DNA of 64,000 bases from contig NZ_CP049786.1 in assembly GCF_011290365.1 (NCBI RefSeq), positions 4,836,001 to 4,900,000 of the forward strand, in the 5' to 3' direction. Position numbers and translations under genes: made by a program. Every line of letters begins with the position of its first letter. The stretch's first letter is position 1. Positions 8,791 to 18,095 of the stretch are shown here, piece by piece. The notes under the pieces were generated by a model that saw only the letters and a list, made by a program, of their open reading frames with translations, was not told the origin of the DNA and ran no database searches. This DNA comes from Leclercia sp. 29361. Lineage in GTDB: Bacteria > Pseudomonadota > Gammaproteobacteria > Enterobacterales > Enterobacteriaceae.

Positions 8791-9450
8791 ATGAAACAGT
8801 CTTTCTCTTGTCTCAAAGGCGACACCATCAAGGCGATTATTCTCGTGTGTCTGGCGGTGGGCGTGGTGGGGATGTCCTACGGCTCGCTGGCGATGGCGTA
8901 TGGCTTCCCGCTGTGGGTACCCTTTGTGCTCTCGATTTCGGTGCTGGCGGGCGCCTCGGAATTTATGTTTATCGGCATCGTCGCCAGCGGGGGCAATCCC
9001 CTTGCCGCAGCGGCGGCCGGGCTGCTGGTCAACGCCCGCCATGTTCCCTTCGGCGTGACGGTGCGTGAGCTGGTGGGAAAACGCGGCGCCAGCTTCCTTG
9101 GCTGCCACATTATGAATGACGAAAGCGTGGTGTTTGGCCTGTCGCAAAAAACACCTGAGCAGCGCAAGGCCGCCTACTGGCTCTGCGGTCTGGGGGTGGC
9201 AATTATCTGGCCGCTGGGCACCCTGCTGGGGGCGATGGTCGGCAAGCTGCTGCCAGAGCCGGAAACCATCGGGCTGGATGCGGTGTTCCCGGCCATTCTA
9301 CTGGCGTTGGTTGTGCCCGCCTTTAAGAACCGCACGACGCTGATCCGCGCCTGCAGCGGTGCGGCCCTGTCCCTGGCCGCCGTACCCTTTGCCCCGGTCG
9401 GTCTGCCGGTGCTGCTCTCCCTGCTTGGCCTCGCGACGAGGAAGAAATAA
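8791..9450 (+). CDS. AzlC-family amino-acid exporter, large subunit
   Basis: Large subunit of a two-component inner-membrane exporter; relatives export branched-chain amino acids (AzlCD, YgaZH). It is 219 residues with about six to seven hydrophobic segments. The family segments AYGFPLWVPFVLS, AGASEFMFIGI and GLLVNARHVPFG are clear. The last matches the conserved 'NARH' motif of the family. It overlaps azlD by one base (TAATG), so the two are translationally coupled. E. coli YgaZ is about 25 residues longer. No strong ribosome site precedes the ATG. The actual substrate is not shown by the sequence. Confidence 0.88.
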   Translation: MKQSFSCLKGDTIKAIILVCLAVGVVGMSYGSLAMAYGFPLWVPFVLSISVLAGASEFMFIGIVASGGNPLAAAAAGLLVNARHVPFGVTVRELVGKRGASFLGCHIMNDESVVFGLSQKTPEQRKAAYWLCGLGVAIIWPLGTLLGAMVGKLLPEPETIGLDAVFPAILLALVVPAFKNRTTLIRACSGAALSLAAVPFAPVGLPVLLSLLGLATRKK

Positions 9451-9773
9451 TGGAAAACATGACCGTCTTTATTCTCGGCATCGCCCTGCTGTCGGCGGGC
9501 ACCTACCTGATGCGTCTCGGCGGAGCGAAGCTGGGCAGCCGGTTAGCGCTGTCTGAACGCTCCCAGGCGCTGCTGTCGGATGCGGCAACGGTACTGTTGT
9601 TTTCGGTGGCGCTGGCGACCACCTTCTATGAAGGGGAACATTTTGCCGGGATGGCGCGGGTGCTGGGCGTAGGCTTTGCGGTTTTCCTCGCCTGGCGCAA
9701 GGTGCCGTTGATTTTCGTGATCGTCGCAGCGGCAGTGGTGACGGCGTTATTACGCCTGGCAGGCATAAACTAA
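9450..9773 (+). CDS. AzlD-family exporter, small subunit
   Basis: Small membrane partner of AzlC: 107 residues with four predicted helices. It contains the family opening LSAGTYLMRLGG and the C-terminal LAWRKVPLIFVIVAAAVVTALLRL. Its start codon shares one base with the azlC stop. The unit is closed by the hairpin at 9774-9798. The role is inferred from the pairing; YgaH is the E. coli equivalent. Confidence 0.87.
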   Translation: MENMTVFILGIALLSAGTYLMRLGGAKLGSRLALSERSQALLSDAATVLLFSVALATTFYEGEHFAGMARVLGVGFAVFLAWRKVPLIFVIVAAAVVTALLRLAGIN

Positions 9774-9798
9774 AAAAGCGCCCCGGGGGCGCTCTTTC
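9774..9798. terminator. Bidirectional terminator between azlD and the DUF1471 gene
   Basis: A-tract, then the stem AGCGCCC/GGGCGCT (9777-9783 with 9787-9793), then CTTT. It is placed between convergent genes and could serve both strands. Confidence 0.7.
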
Positions 9799-9814
9799 GA
9801 CAGATACTGTGCTG

Positions 9815-10027
9815 TTATTTGTTCAGTTCAGCGGTCATGTGTACACGGTTACCGGCGAAAGCCTGAGTAATGGTGTAAGACGATGCGCCTGCCTGCTCGG
9901 CCTGAGCCGCGATTTTCGCTTCTGCGCCATCAATGGTGCTGGCGGAGGCGGTAACAGACTGGGCAGCGAAAGAACCGAAAGAGGTAGCCAGAGCGATTAC
10001 TGCAACAAAAGTTTTGATGGTTTTCAT
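9815..10027 (-). CDS. Small secreted DUF1471 (YdgH/BhsA/McbA-like) protein
   Basis: A 70-residue precursor. The signal peptide MKTIKTFVAVIALATSFGSFA ends at a likely AFA/AQ cleavage site. The mature part, of about 48 residues, carries the DUF1471 pattern: an acidic middle (IDGAEAKIAAQAEQAG), then SSYTITQAF and a basic-hydrophobic end. Family members are small periplasmic proteins often induced by stress or biofilm conditions; the molecular function is unknown. A ribosome site, AAGGAT, precedes the ATG. It stands alone between the azlCD terminator and fdhD. Confidence 0.8.
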   Translation of the reverse strand: MKTIKTFVAVIALATSFGSFAAQSVTASASTIDGAEAKIAAQAEQAGASSYTITQAFAGNRVHMTAELNK

Positions 10028-10141
10028 GATATAAATCCTTGCGATGAGTTGTTGTTGTAAGGCGTTGTGCCTTGATGTGATAAATAATAGGCCTTATCAC
10101 CGTTAACTGATAGCGGAAGGATTTGCTCTCAACATTCAAAA

Positions 10142-10978
10142 TTATTGATCAACAATCAGACGTTCCGGATGGGTATAAATCGTGGCTCTTCCTGGCTTGC
10201 AGAACCCTACCAGCGTCAGGTTACAGCGCTCGGCCACCTCAACCGCCAGCGTGGTGGCTGCAGAGACCGCAAAAAGAATCTCAACCCCGCACATCGCCGC
10301 CTTTTGCACCATCTCATAGCTGGCCCGGCTGGAGACCAGCGCGGCACCCTGCTGCCAGGCGTCACTTTCTCCCGCCCGACGACCCAGCAGTTTATCCAGC
10401 GCCACATGGCGTCCGACATCTTCATGCCCGCCCGCGATCTCGCCCGACGGCATTACCCAGGCGGCGGCATGGGTACAGCCGCTCAGCTGTCCGATGGGCT
10501 GCACGTCGTTGAGATGCGCCAGCGCCCGATCGAGATGGGCAAGGTTAAAACGCTGGGTGAAGGACAGCGGCACCACGGGCTTGCCGATATCGTTAAGCTG
10601 CTCCACGCCGCAGACGCCGCAGCCGGTGCGCCCCGCCAGCGCCCGCCGACGTTCTTTTAATCCCATAAAGCGGCGGCTGGAGAGTTCAATCTGCACTTCG
10701 AGACCATTGCAAACGGATATCACCTCCATGCCGTAGATCTCACGCGGGTGCTCAATGATGCCTTCAGACAGCGAAAAGCCGATGGCAAAGAGCTCCAGAT
10801 CTTTCGGCGAGGCCATCATCACCACGTGGGAGATACCGTTATAAACCAGCGCGACGGGCACCTCTTCCGCCAGGAAATCGGGAGTCGGGAGGCTAATCTG
10901 AGGGGGTCTGTGTACCCGGCGCTCTGCCACGCCGACAGGTAGCGACGTAATGCGGGTATCACCATTTTGTTTCAACAC
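10142..10978 (-). CDS. fdhD: Formate dehydrogenase accessory sulfurtransferase FdhD
   Basis: Transfers sulfur from IscS to the molybdenum cofactor of formate dehydrogenases, which is needed for their activity. The core is nearly identical to E. coli Fdh[31 protein letters not shown] with the sulfur-carrying Cys-X-X-Cys, and [15 protein letters not shown]. An ATG at 11056 is open in frame, but the family N-terminus does not extend that far. The GTG at 10978, with AGGA 8 bases before it, gives 278 residues (E. coli 277); a TTG one codon later is also possible. It is divergent from fdoG, whose product it serves. Confidence 0.93.
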   Translation of the reverse strand: MLKQNGDTRITSLPVGVAERRVHRPPQISLPTPDFLAEEVPVALVYNGISHVVMMASPKDLELFAIGFSLSEGIIEHPREIYGMEVISVCNGLEVQIELSSRRFMGLKERRRALAGRTGCGVCGVEQLNDIGKPVVPLSFTQRFNLAHLDRALAHLNDVQPIGQLSGCTHAAAWVMPSGEIAGGHEDVGRHVALDKLLGRRAGESDAWQQGAALVSSRASYEMVQKAAMCGVEILFAVSAATTLAVEVAERCNLTLVGFCKPGRATIYTHPERLIVDQ

Positions 10979-11137
10979 AACGAATATCCTGAGCAACCAC
11001 GGGGGAGGCCTGCTATTGCACCATACTTTTCCAGGCTGGCGCATAGTATGGATCAATTTTTACCGCCCTGTCCGCGCAACTTTACCGGAGATTCAAACCC
11101 GAGGGAGAAACAGATTTGTAACAGTTTCGGGGCACCA

Positions 11138-11153
11138 TGTGATCAATATCACA
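11138..11153. promoter_or_regulatory. CRP site in the fdhD/fdoG divergent region
   Basis: A perfect TGTGA-N6-TCACA palindrome in the 403-base gap between fdhD and fdoG, 229 bases before the fdoG ATG. It matches the CRP consensus exactly in both half sites. Which promoter it serves cannot be read directly. Confidence 0.7.
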
Positions 11154-11381
11154 TTTTATAATCATCACCGTGATAATACGTTCACTTTGTTTTAACGCCG
11201 TTGGAACAAGCGTACCGACATTGTGGTATTCTGGCATACCCCTCGTGGAAATGAGGGTTTAACGCAAATTTTCAACTTTGCGGTCAAAAAATAGCCGTGA
11301 AGTAAAACAATAATTACCCCCAATAATTCGCGCGCAGGCGCGAGGAAATGAAGGGTAGCAATGTCGAAACAAGGAGTGACC

Positions 11382-14300
11382 ATGCAGGTCAGCAGAAGGC
11401 AGTTCTTTAAGATCTGCGCTGGCGGTATGGCAGGCACCACGGCGGCGGCACTGGGCTTTGCGCCCGGCGTAGCGCTGGCGGAAACACGGCAGTACAAACT
11501 GCTGCGCACCCGCGAAACCCGTAACACCTGTACGTACTGCTCTGTCGGCTGTGGGCTGTTGATGTATAGCCTCGGTGACGGTGCAAAAAACGCCAAAGCA
11601 TCTATTTTCCATATCGAAGGTGACCCGGATCATCCGGTCAACCGCGGTGCGCTCTGCCCGAAAGGGGCAGGTCTGGTGGACTTCATCCACTCAGAAAGCC
11701 GCCTGAAATTCCCGGAATATCGCGCGCCAGGCTCCGATAAATGGCAGCAAATTGGCTGGGACGAAGCGTTCGATCGCATCGCTAAGCTGATGAAAGAAGA
11801 TCGCGATGCCAACTTCATGGCGCAGAACGCCGAAGGCACCACCGTTAACCGCTGGCTCTCCACCGGCATGCTGTGTGCGTCAGCCTCCAGTAACGAAACC
11901 GGCTATTTAACCCAGAAATTTACGCGCGCACTCGGTATGCTCGCGGTCGACAACCAGGCGCGTGTCTGACACGGACCAACGGTAGCAAGTCTTGCTCCAA
12001 CATTTGGTCGCGGTGCGATGACCAACCACTGGGTCGACATCAAGAACGCCAACCTCATCGTGGTGATGGGCGGTAACGCCGCTGAAGCACACCCCGTCGG
12101 GTTCCGCTGGGCGATGGAAGCCAAAATCCACAACGGTGCGAAACTGATTGTGATCGATCCCCGCTTTACGCGTACTGCGTCAGTGGCGGATTTCTACACC
12201 CCGATTCGTTCAGGTACTGACATCACTTTCCTGTCAGGCGTACTGCTGTACCTGCTGACCAACGAAAAATATAACCGCGAATACACCGAAGCCTATACCA
12301 ACGCCAGCCTGATCGTGCGTGAGGATTATCACTTCGAAGATGGCCTGTTCAGCGGTTACGACGCCGATAAACGCAAGTACGACAAAACCAGCTGGAACTA
12401 CGAGCTGGATGAGAAAGGCTTTGCGAAGCGCGATACCACCCTGCAACACCCGCGCTGCGTCTGGAACCTGCTGAAAGAGCACGTCTCCCGCTATACGCCG
12501 GACGTGGTGGAGAACATCTGTGGGACGCCGAAGGCCGACTTCCTGAAGGTGTGCGAGATGATCGCTGAAACCAGCGCTCACGATAAAACCGCCTCGTTCC
12601 TGTATGCCCTTGGCTGGACGCAGCACTCTGTCGGTGCGCAGAACATCCGTACCATGGCGATGGTTCAGCTGCTGCTCGGCAACATGGGGATGGCTGGCGG
12701 CGGCGTCAACGCCCTGCGCGGTCACTCCAACATTCAGGGTCTGACTGACCTCGGTCTGCTGTCGCAAAGCCTGACGGGTTATATGAACCTGCCAAGCGAG
12801 AAACAGACCGACCTGCAAACCTACCTGACGGCCAGCACACCAAAACCGCTGCTCGAAGGCCAGGTGAACTACTGGGGCAACTATCCGAAGTTCTTCGTCT
12901 CAATGATGAAGGCCTTCTATGGTGACAAAGCGACGGCGGAAAACAGCTGGGGCTTTGACTGGCTGCCGAAGTGGGACAAGGGTTACGACGTTCTGCAGTA
13001 CTTCGAGATGATGAACCAGGGTCAGGTCAACGGCTATATCTGCCAGGGCTTTAACCCGGTAGCGTCGTTCCCGAACAAGAACAAAGTTGTCGCCTCTCTG
13101 TCGAAACTGAAGTTCCTGGTGACCATTGACCCGCTCAACACCGAGACGGCGACCTTCTGGCAGAACCACGGTGAATCGAACGATGTCGATCCATCGAAGA
13201 TTCAGACCGAAGTGTTCCGTCTGCCGTCCACCTGCTTCGCGGAAGAGAACGGTTCTATCGTCAACTCCGGCCGCTGGCTGCAGTGGCACTGGAAAGGCGC
13301 GGACGCCCCGGGCATCGCCATGAACGACGGCGAGATCCTGGCCGGCATCTTCTTACGCCTGCGTAAGATGTACGCCTCTGAAGGCGGCGCGAACCCGGAA
13401 CCGGTGCTGAACATGACCTGGAACTACTCGACGCCGGAGAACCCATCCCCGGAAGAAGTGGCGATGGAGAGCAACGGTAAGGCGCTGGCGGATGTTATCG
13501 ACCCGGCCACCGGCGTGGTTCTGGCGAAGAAAGGCGATCAGCTCAGCACCTTTGCGCACCTGCGCGATGACGGCACCACCTCAAGTGGCTGCTGGATCTT
13601 TGCCGGGAGCTGGACGCCGAAAGGCAACCAGATGGCCAACCGCGACAACGCCGACCCGTCAGGTCTCGGCAATACGCTGGGCTGGGCATGGGCGTGGCCG
13701 CTGAACCGCCGCATTCTCTATAACCGTGCCTCCGCTGACCCGCAGGGAAACCCGTGGGATCCGAAGCGTCAGCTGCTGAAGTGGGACGGCGCCAAATGGG
13801 GCGGCGTGGATATTCCGGACTATAGCACTGCCGCACCAGGCAGCGATGTCGGGCCGTTTATCATGCAGCCTGAAGGGATGGGACGTCTGTTTGCTATCGA
13901 TAAGATGGCGGAAGGCCCGTTCCCGGAACACTACGAGCCGTTTGAGACGCCGCTGGGCACCAACCCGCTGCACCCGAATGTGGTCTCTAACCCGGCCGCC
14001 CGTATCTTTAAAGGCGATTTCGAGGCGCTGGGTAAAAAAGACAAGTTCCCGTATGTCGGCACCACCTACCGTCTGACCGAGCACTTCCACTACTGGACCA
14101 AGCACGCGCGGCTTAACGCCATCGCGCAGCCGGAACAGTTCGTGGAGATCGGCGAGAAGTTGGCGAATAAACTCGGCATCAATCAGGGCGATACCGTCAA
14201 GGTCTCCTCCAACCGCGGCTACATCAAGGCCAAGGCGGTGGTGACCAAGCGTATTCGCACGCTGAACGTTCATGGTCAGCAGGTGGATACTATCGGTATT

Positions 14301-14432
14301 CCGATTCACTGGGGTTATGAGGGCGTGGCGAAGAAAGGGTTTATTGCCAACACCCTGACGCCATTCGTCGGTGATGCGAACACGCAGACGCCGGAGTTCA
14401 AGGCCTTCCTTGTGAACGTGGAAAAGGTGTAA
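11382..14432 (+). CDS. fdoG: Formate dehydrogenase-O major subunit, selenoprotein
   Basis: Catalytic subunit of the periplasm-facing aerobic formate dehydrogenase-O. It oxidises formate at a molybdenum bis-MGD centre and passes electrons through FdoH and FdoI to the quinone pool. The product is 1016 residues, exactly E. coli length, when the in-frame TGA at 11967-11969 is read as selenocysteine 196 (ARV-Sec-HGPT). A twin-arginine export signal, VSRRQFFKI, opens the protein. The 4Fe-4S cysteines are in CTYCSVGCG and ALCPKG. The start at 11382 is set by AAGGAG and by E. coli; an ATG 7 codons earlier lacks this. Gene finders that stop at TGA will split it in two. Confidence 0.98.
11967..12005 (+). 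other. Selenocysteine codon and SECIS hairpin in fdoG
   Basis: The TGA at 11967-11969 is followed at 11981-11998 by a hairpin: GG, a bulged T, AGCA, the loop AGTCT, TGCT, CC. The bulged U in the stem and the GU in the apical loop are the features SelB recognises in bacterial SECIS elements. The reading frame stays open and homologous on both sides, so the TGA is decoded and is not a mutation. Confidence 0.92.
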
Positions 14433-14444
14433 CGGAGACGACTT

Positions 14445-15347
14445 ATGGCTTATCAATCGCAAGACATTATTCGTCGTTCCGCGACTAACAGTTTCACCCC
14501 CGCGCCTCAGGCGCGGGACCACCAGCAGGAAGTGGCGAAGCTTATCGACGTGACCACCTGTATCGGCTGTAAAGCCTGTCAGGTGGCCTGTTCGGAGTGG
14601 AACGACCTCCGTGATGAAGTGGGTCACAACGTCGGGGTGTATGACAACCCCGCCGATCTGACCGCCAAATCCTGGACGGTGATGCGCTTCTCGGAAGTGG
14701 AGCAGAACGACAAACTGGAATGGCTGATCCGCAAAGATGGCTGTATGCACTGCGCGGATCCGGGCTGCCTGAAGGCTTGCCCGTCTGAAGGGGCGATCAT
14801 TCAGTATGCCAACGGCATCGTCGACTTCCAGTCCGAACAGTGCATCGGCTGCGGCTACTGCATCGCGGGCTGTCCGTTCGATGTGCCGCGCCTGAACCCG
14901 GAAGACAACCGCGTCTATAAATGTACGCTGTGCGTCGACCGTGTGAATGTCGGCCAGGAGCCGGCCTGCGTGAAGACCTGTCCAACCGGCGCCATTCATT
15001 TTGGCTCCAAAGAGGATATGAAAACGCTGGCGGGCGAGCGCGTATCCGAGCTGAAAACCCGCGGTTACGACAACGCAGGCCTGTACGATCCGGCCGGTGT
15101 TGGCGGTACCCATGTGATGTACGTGTTGCACCACGCCGACAAGCCGAACCTGTATCACGGCCTGCCGGAGAACCCGGAGATCAGCGCCACGGTGAAATTC
15201 TGGAAAGGCATCTGGAAACCGCTGGCCGCCGTCGGGTTTGCCGCGACGTTCGCCGCGAGCATCTTCCACTACGTCGGGGTCGGGCCGAACCGCGCGGAAG
15301 AGGAAGATGACAACCTGCATGAAGAGAAAGACGAGGTGCGCAAATGA
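14445..15347 (+). CDS. fdoH: Formate dehydrogenase-O iron-sulfur subunit
   Basis: Electron-transfer subunit of formate dehydrogenase-O, 300 residues. Four cysteine clusters for 4Fe-4S centres can be read in order: [11 protein letters not shown] (about residue 39), [13 protein letters not shown] (about 101), [11 protein letters not shown] (about 133) and CTLCVDRV...CVKTC (about 160). One hydrophobic helix near the C-terminus (about residues 255-280) anchors it in the inner membrane on the periplasmic side. It has no signal peptide and is carried out with FdoG by the Tat system. It overlaps fdoI by 4 bases and follows fdoG by 12. Confidence 0.98.
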   Translation: MAYQSQDIIRRSATNSFTPAPQARDHQQEVAKLIDVTTCIGCKACQVACSEWNDLRDEVGHNVGVYDNPADLTAKSWTVMRFSEVEQNDKLEWLIRKDGCMHCADPGCLKACPSEGAIIQYANGIVDFQSEQCIGCGYCIAGCPFDVPRLNPEDNRVYKCTLCVDRVNVGQEPACVKTCPTGAIHFGSKEDMKTLAGERVSELKTRGYDNAGLYDPAGVGGTHVMYVLHHADKPNLYHGLPENPEISATVKFWKGIWKPLAAVGFAATFAASIFHYVGVGPNRAEEEDDNLHEEKDEVRK

Positions 15348-15979
15348 GAAGACGTGACACCATCGTGCGCTACACGGCGCCGGAACGTATCAACCACTGG
15401 GTCACCGCCTTCTGCTTCATGCTGGCGGCGATAAGCGGGCTGGGGTTCTTCTTCCCCTCCTTCAACTGGCTGATGCAGATCCTCGGTACGCCGCAGCTGG
15501 CGCGCATCCTGCACCCGTTTGTCGGGGTGGTGATGTTCGCCTCGTTCATCATCATGTTTTTCCGCTACTGGCACCATAACCTAATCAATCGGGATGATAT
15601 CTTTTGGGCGAAGAATATTCGTAAGATCGTCGTCAACGAGGAAGTGGGTGATACCGGACGCTATAACTTCGGCCAGAAATGCGTATTCTGGGCGGCGATT
15701 ATCTTCCTGGTCCTGTTGCTGGCAAGTGGCGTGATCATCTGGCGTCCGTACTTTGCGCCTGCTTTCTCAATCCCGGTGATCCGATTTGCGTTAATGCTGC
15801 ATTCATTTGCCGCAGTGGCGTTAATTGTGGTTATCATGGTGCATATCTACGCCGCCCTCTGGGTGAAAGGCACCATTACCGCGATGGTGGAAGGCTGGGT
15901 CACTAAGACGTGGGCGAAGAAACATCACCCGCGCTGGTACCGTGAAGTCCGCCAGAAACAGGAAAAGTCATCTGAATGA
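15344..15979 (+). CDS. fdoI: Formate dehydrogenase-O cytochrome b556 subunit
   Basis: Integral membrane di-haem cytochrome b subunit, 211 residues with four transmembrane helices. It takes electrons from FdoH to menaquinone or ubiquinone. Candidate haem histidines lie in ERINHWVTA (about residue 18), [16 protein letters not shown] and, in helix 4, MVHIYAALW. Length and sequence match E. coli FdoI. It overlaps fdoH upstream and fdhE downstream by 4 bases each, so the operon is tightly coupled. Confidence 0.97.
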   Translation: MRRRDTIVRYTAPERINHWVTAFCFMLAAISGLGFFFPSFNWLMQILGTPQLARILHPFVGVVMFASFIIMFFRYWHHNLINRDDIFWAKNIRKIVVNEEVGDTGRYNFGQKCVFWAAIIFLVLLLASGVIIWRPYFAPAFSIPVIRFALMLHSFAAVALIVVIMVHIYAALWVKGTITAMVEGWVTKTWAKKHHPRWYREVRQKQEKSSE

Positions 15980-16905
15980 GTATTCGCATAATCCCGCAAG
16001 ATGAGCTGGGTTCGAGCGAGAAACGCACGGCGGAAGTGATTCCGCCGCTACTGTTCCCCAGACTGAAAAACCTCTACAACCGCCGCGCGGAACGCCTGCG
16101 TGAGCTGGCAGAGAACAACCCGCTTGGCGACTATCTGCGCTTTGCCGGGTTGATCGCTCATGCCCAGGAAGTGGTGCTGTACGACCATCCGCTGCAGATG
16201 GACCTGACCGCGCGCATTAAAGAGGCGAACGTTCAGGGCAAGCCGCCGCTGGATATCCACGTCCTGCCGCGCGATAAGCACTGGCAAAAACTGCTGCACT
16301 CGCTGATAGCCGAGCTGAAGCCTGAGATGAGCGGCCCTACGCTGGCGGTGATCGAGAATCTCGAGAAAGCCTCAGAGCAGGAGCTGGAGCAGATGGCGAG
16401 CGCGCTGTTTGCCTCTGATTTTTCCTCAGTCAGTAGCGATAAAGCGCCATTTATCTGGGCCGCCCTGTCGCTCTACTGGGCGCAAATGGCCAGTCTGATC
16501 CCAGGCAAAGCCCGCGCTGAATACGGTGAAGCACGCCAGTTCTGCCCGGTGTGCGGTTCGATGCCGGTCTCCAGCATGGTGCAAATCGGTACCACTCAGG
16601 GGCTGCGCTATCTGCACTGCAACCTGTGCGAAACCGAGTGGCACGTGGTGCGCATCAAATGCAGCAACTGCGAGCAGACCCGCGATCTGCACTACTGGTC
16701 GCTGGAGAATGAGCAGTCAGCGGTGAAAGCCGAAAGCTGTGGCGACTGCGGCACTTACCTGAAGATTTTGTATCAGGAAAAAGACCCGAAAGTGGAGGCC
16801 GTCGCTGACGATCTCGCCACGCTGATCCTGGACGCCAAAATGGAGCAGGAGGGCTTTGCCCGCAGCTCGATCAACCCGTTCCTGTTCCCGGGTGAAGGGG
16901 AGTAA
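15976..16905 (+). CDS. fdhE: Formate dehydrogenase accessory protein FdhE
   Basis: Cytoplasmic rubredoxin-like maturation factor for formate dehydrogenases N and O, 309 residues as in E. coli. Four Cys-X-X-Cys motifs that bind iron lie in the second half: [27 protein letters not shown] and ESCGDCGTY. It is the last gene of fdoGHI-fdhE, starts inside the fdoI stop (ATGA) and is closed by the hairpin at 16913-16942. Confidence 0.97.
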   Translation: MSIRIIPQDELGSSEKRTAEVIPPLLFPRLKNLYNRRAERLRELAENNPLGDYLRFAGLIAHAQEVVLYDHPLQMDLTARIKEANVQGKPPLDIHVLPRDKHWQKLLHSLIAELKPEMSGPTLAVIENLEKASEQELEQMASALFASDFSSVSSDKAPFIWAALSLYWAQMASLIPGKARAEYGEARQFCPVCGSMPVSSMVQIGTTQGLRYLHCNLCETEWHVVRIKCSNCEQTRDLHYWSLENEQSAVKAESCGDCGTYLKILYQEKDPKVEAVADDLATLILDAKMEQEGFARSSINPFLFPGEGE

Positions 16906-16912
16906 TTCCCTT

Positions 16913-16942
16913 TTAGCCCGGTAGATTTTGCTGCCGGGCTAA
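16913..16942. terminator. Terminator after fdhE, shared with the convergent antitoxin gene
   Basis: A 12-base stem TTAGCCCGGTAG / CTGCCGGGCTAA with one G-T pair and the loop ATTTTG, preceded by CCCTT and followed by ATTACT. It lies immediately between the convergent genes fdhE and the HigA-like antitoxin. It is moderately T-poor on the plus side. Confidence 0.65.
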
Positions 16943-16943
16943 A

Positions 16944-17234
16944 TTACTGGGATAGTGCAGGAATGACATGCTGCGGATCGTTAGCAATAGCACGTAGTAG
17001 CGCCTTAGCCGGACCTGTAGGTGAACGTCTGCCTTGTTCCCAGTTGCGCAGTGTATCGACACTCACCGAGATTAAATTTGCGAATTTACTCTGCGAAAGG
17101 CCGGATGCCTGACGGATTTCTTTAATTTTCATGGCATCGATTTGAAAGGTGCGCGACGGCTCACGTTTGCCCTCGGCAATGTCGTTCATCTGAGCCACGC
17201 TTTGGGTTAACCGCTCAAATAGCGCCTTATCCAT
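16944..17234 (-). CDS. HigA/NadS-type helix-turn-helix antitoxin
   Basis: The second gene of a reversed-order (toxin first) type II module. Of the 96 residues, the first 45 are a flexible toxin-binding part. The Cro/C1 helix-turn-helix follows (IKEIRQASGLSQSKFANLISVSVDTLRNWEQGRRSP, about residues 37-72). The start abuts the toxin stop with no gap. The DNA-binding domain would act on the palindromes upstream of the toxin gene. The gene order, HTH domain and partner identify the HigBA/NadS group; the family name is more certain than any specific symbol. Confidence 0.88.
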   Translation of the reverse strand: MDKALFERLTQSVAQMNDIAEGKREPSRTFQIDAMKIKEIRQASGLSQSKFANLISVSVDTLRNWEQGRRSPTGPAKALLRAIANDPQHVIPALSQ

Positions 17235-17546
17235 TTACCACCTCTCAATAATCATTTTCAGTACTGCTTTCTCATTCGCTGACAGGTCATCTTTGATCCC
17301 TTTGCGATAGATGAGCAGCAATCGAATTTCATTCTCACGCGAGCGATGAAAATAAATGACTCTTACACCACTACGCTTTCCCTTCCCTCCGGCAAGCCAA
17401 CGAATCTTGCGTAAGCCTCCCGTGTGCTGAATCAGATCGCCATAGTCAGGCTGCGTTGCCAGAAATACCTGCAGTTTATGGTATTCGTCGTCATCCAGTA
17501 ATTCTTTGACGTCTTCGGTAAAGATATCCGTTTCAATGAAGAGCAT
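17235..17546 (-). CDS. RelE/HigB-type toxin
   Basis: A 103-residue RelE-superfamily protein, probably a ribosome-dependent mRNA interferase. Features of the HigB2 group are readable: LQVFLATQPDYGDLIQHTGGLRKIRW in the middle, then GVRVIYFHR and EIRLLLIYRKGIKDDLSANE, with the basic Arg/Lys positions usual for the active surface. It is transcribed first, with the antitoxin directly after it. Codon use is slightly more A/T-rich than in the flanking fdo and fabY genes, which suggests transfer. Activity is inferred from family membership. Confidence 0.88.
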   Translation of the reverse strand: MLFIETDIFTEDVKELLDDDEYHKLQVFLATQPDYGDLIQHTGGLRKIRWLAGGKGKRSGVRVIYFHRSRENEIRLLLIYRKGIKDDLSANEKAVLKMIIERW

Positions 17547-17602
17547 TAAATGTACGCCATTGGCTTATAGTATCAAACGTTAAATGTACGTCAATGACGT
17601 AC
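17544..17602. promoter_or_regulatory. Palindrome and direct repeat at the HigB-like promoter
   Basis: The motif TAAATGTACG occurs at 17546-17555, touching the toxin start codon, and again at 17581-17590. The second copy is part of a perfect 17-base palindrome, GTACGTCA-A-TGACGTAC (17586-17602). The two copies are 35 bp apart. This arrangement fits an autoregulatory operator bound by the antitoxin. Confidence 0.6.
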
Positions 17603-17820
17603 CCCACTCCTGTTACGTTATTGAGTTGAAGTGGACAAATCCACTCGTTCCGCTCAGTACATTTTGTTTCTGCGAGCCGCTTTCCAGATTCGAATCCTCA
17701 ACAAAACCCACTGTTTTCATCAGCCGAAAACCAGTCTATAACGCTGTATATTCATACAGAAAAAAGGACATAAATAAGCCTATGGAAAAGGATTCGCATT
17801 TTACGCTGCTGGTGTTATTT

Positions 17821-17839
17821 TGTGTTAATAGATAACACA
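17821..17839. promoter_or_regulatory. Inverted repeat upstream of the ParD-like gene
   Basis: TGTGTTA-N5-TAACACA, a perfect 7+7 inverted repeat ending 13 bases before the parD ATG and just before its AGGA ribosome site. It is probably the operator bound by the ribbon-helix-helix antitoxin. Confidence 0.6.
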
Positions 17840-17852
17840 ACAGGAAACCACA

Positions 17853-18095
17853 ATGCCCAGAACAACCAGTATCACCCTCGGCGAAAACCTGGACCAGTTC
17901 ATCAACAGAATGATTGAAAGCGGACGTTATGGCTCGACAAGCGAAGTTGTTCGCTCCGCACTGCGTTTGCTGGAAGAACATGAATTGCGAACCGGTAAAC
18001 TCCGCGAAGCTCTTGAAGAGGGCCTGCTTAGTGGAGAGAGTTCGCTAACGTTACAAGAGATAGCAGCAAGGAAAAAACGTAACTTAAATGTATAG
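17853..18095 (+). CDS. ParD-type ribbon-helix-helix antitoxin
   Basis: An 80-residue antitoxin of the ParD/CC2985 group. The N-terminal ribbon-helix-helix reads TTSITLGENLDQFINRMIESGRYGSTSEVVRSALRLLEE split around the GRYGS turn. The charged C-terminal tail (about residues 50-80) would wrap the toxin. It overlaps parE by 8 bases. It neutralises ParE and likely represses its own promoter through the inverted repeat just upstream. Confidence 0.9.
   Translation: MPRTTSITLGENLDQFINRMIESGRYGSTSEVVRSALRLLEEHELRTGKLREALEEGLLSGESSLTLQEIAARKKRNLNV

Noticed and set aside
12018..14432. Separate 804-residue oxidoreductase gene starting at 12018
   Set aside because: It is the part of fdoG after the selenocysteine TGA, not a separate gene.
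13659..15320. 553-codon open frame antisense to fdoG/fdoH
   Set aside because: It runs across the boundary of two conserved genes, has no ribosome site and no recognisable protein features.
17681..17700. tRNA-like T-loop (GATTCGAATCC) between the two toxin-antitoxin modules, as a possible attachment-site remnant
   Set aside because: Only the 10-base palindrome GATTCGAATC is present; no acceptor stem, no CCA and no second copy were found nearby.
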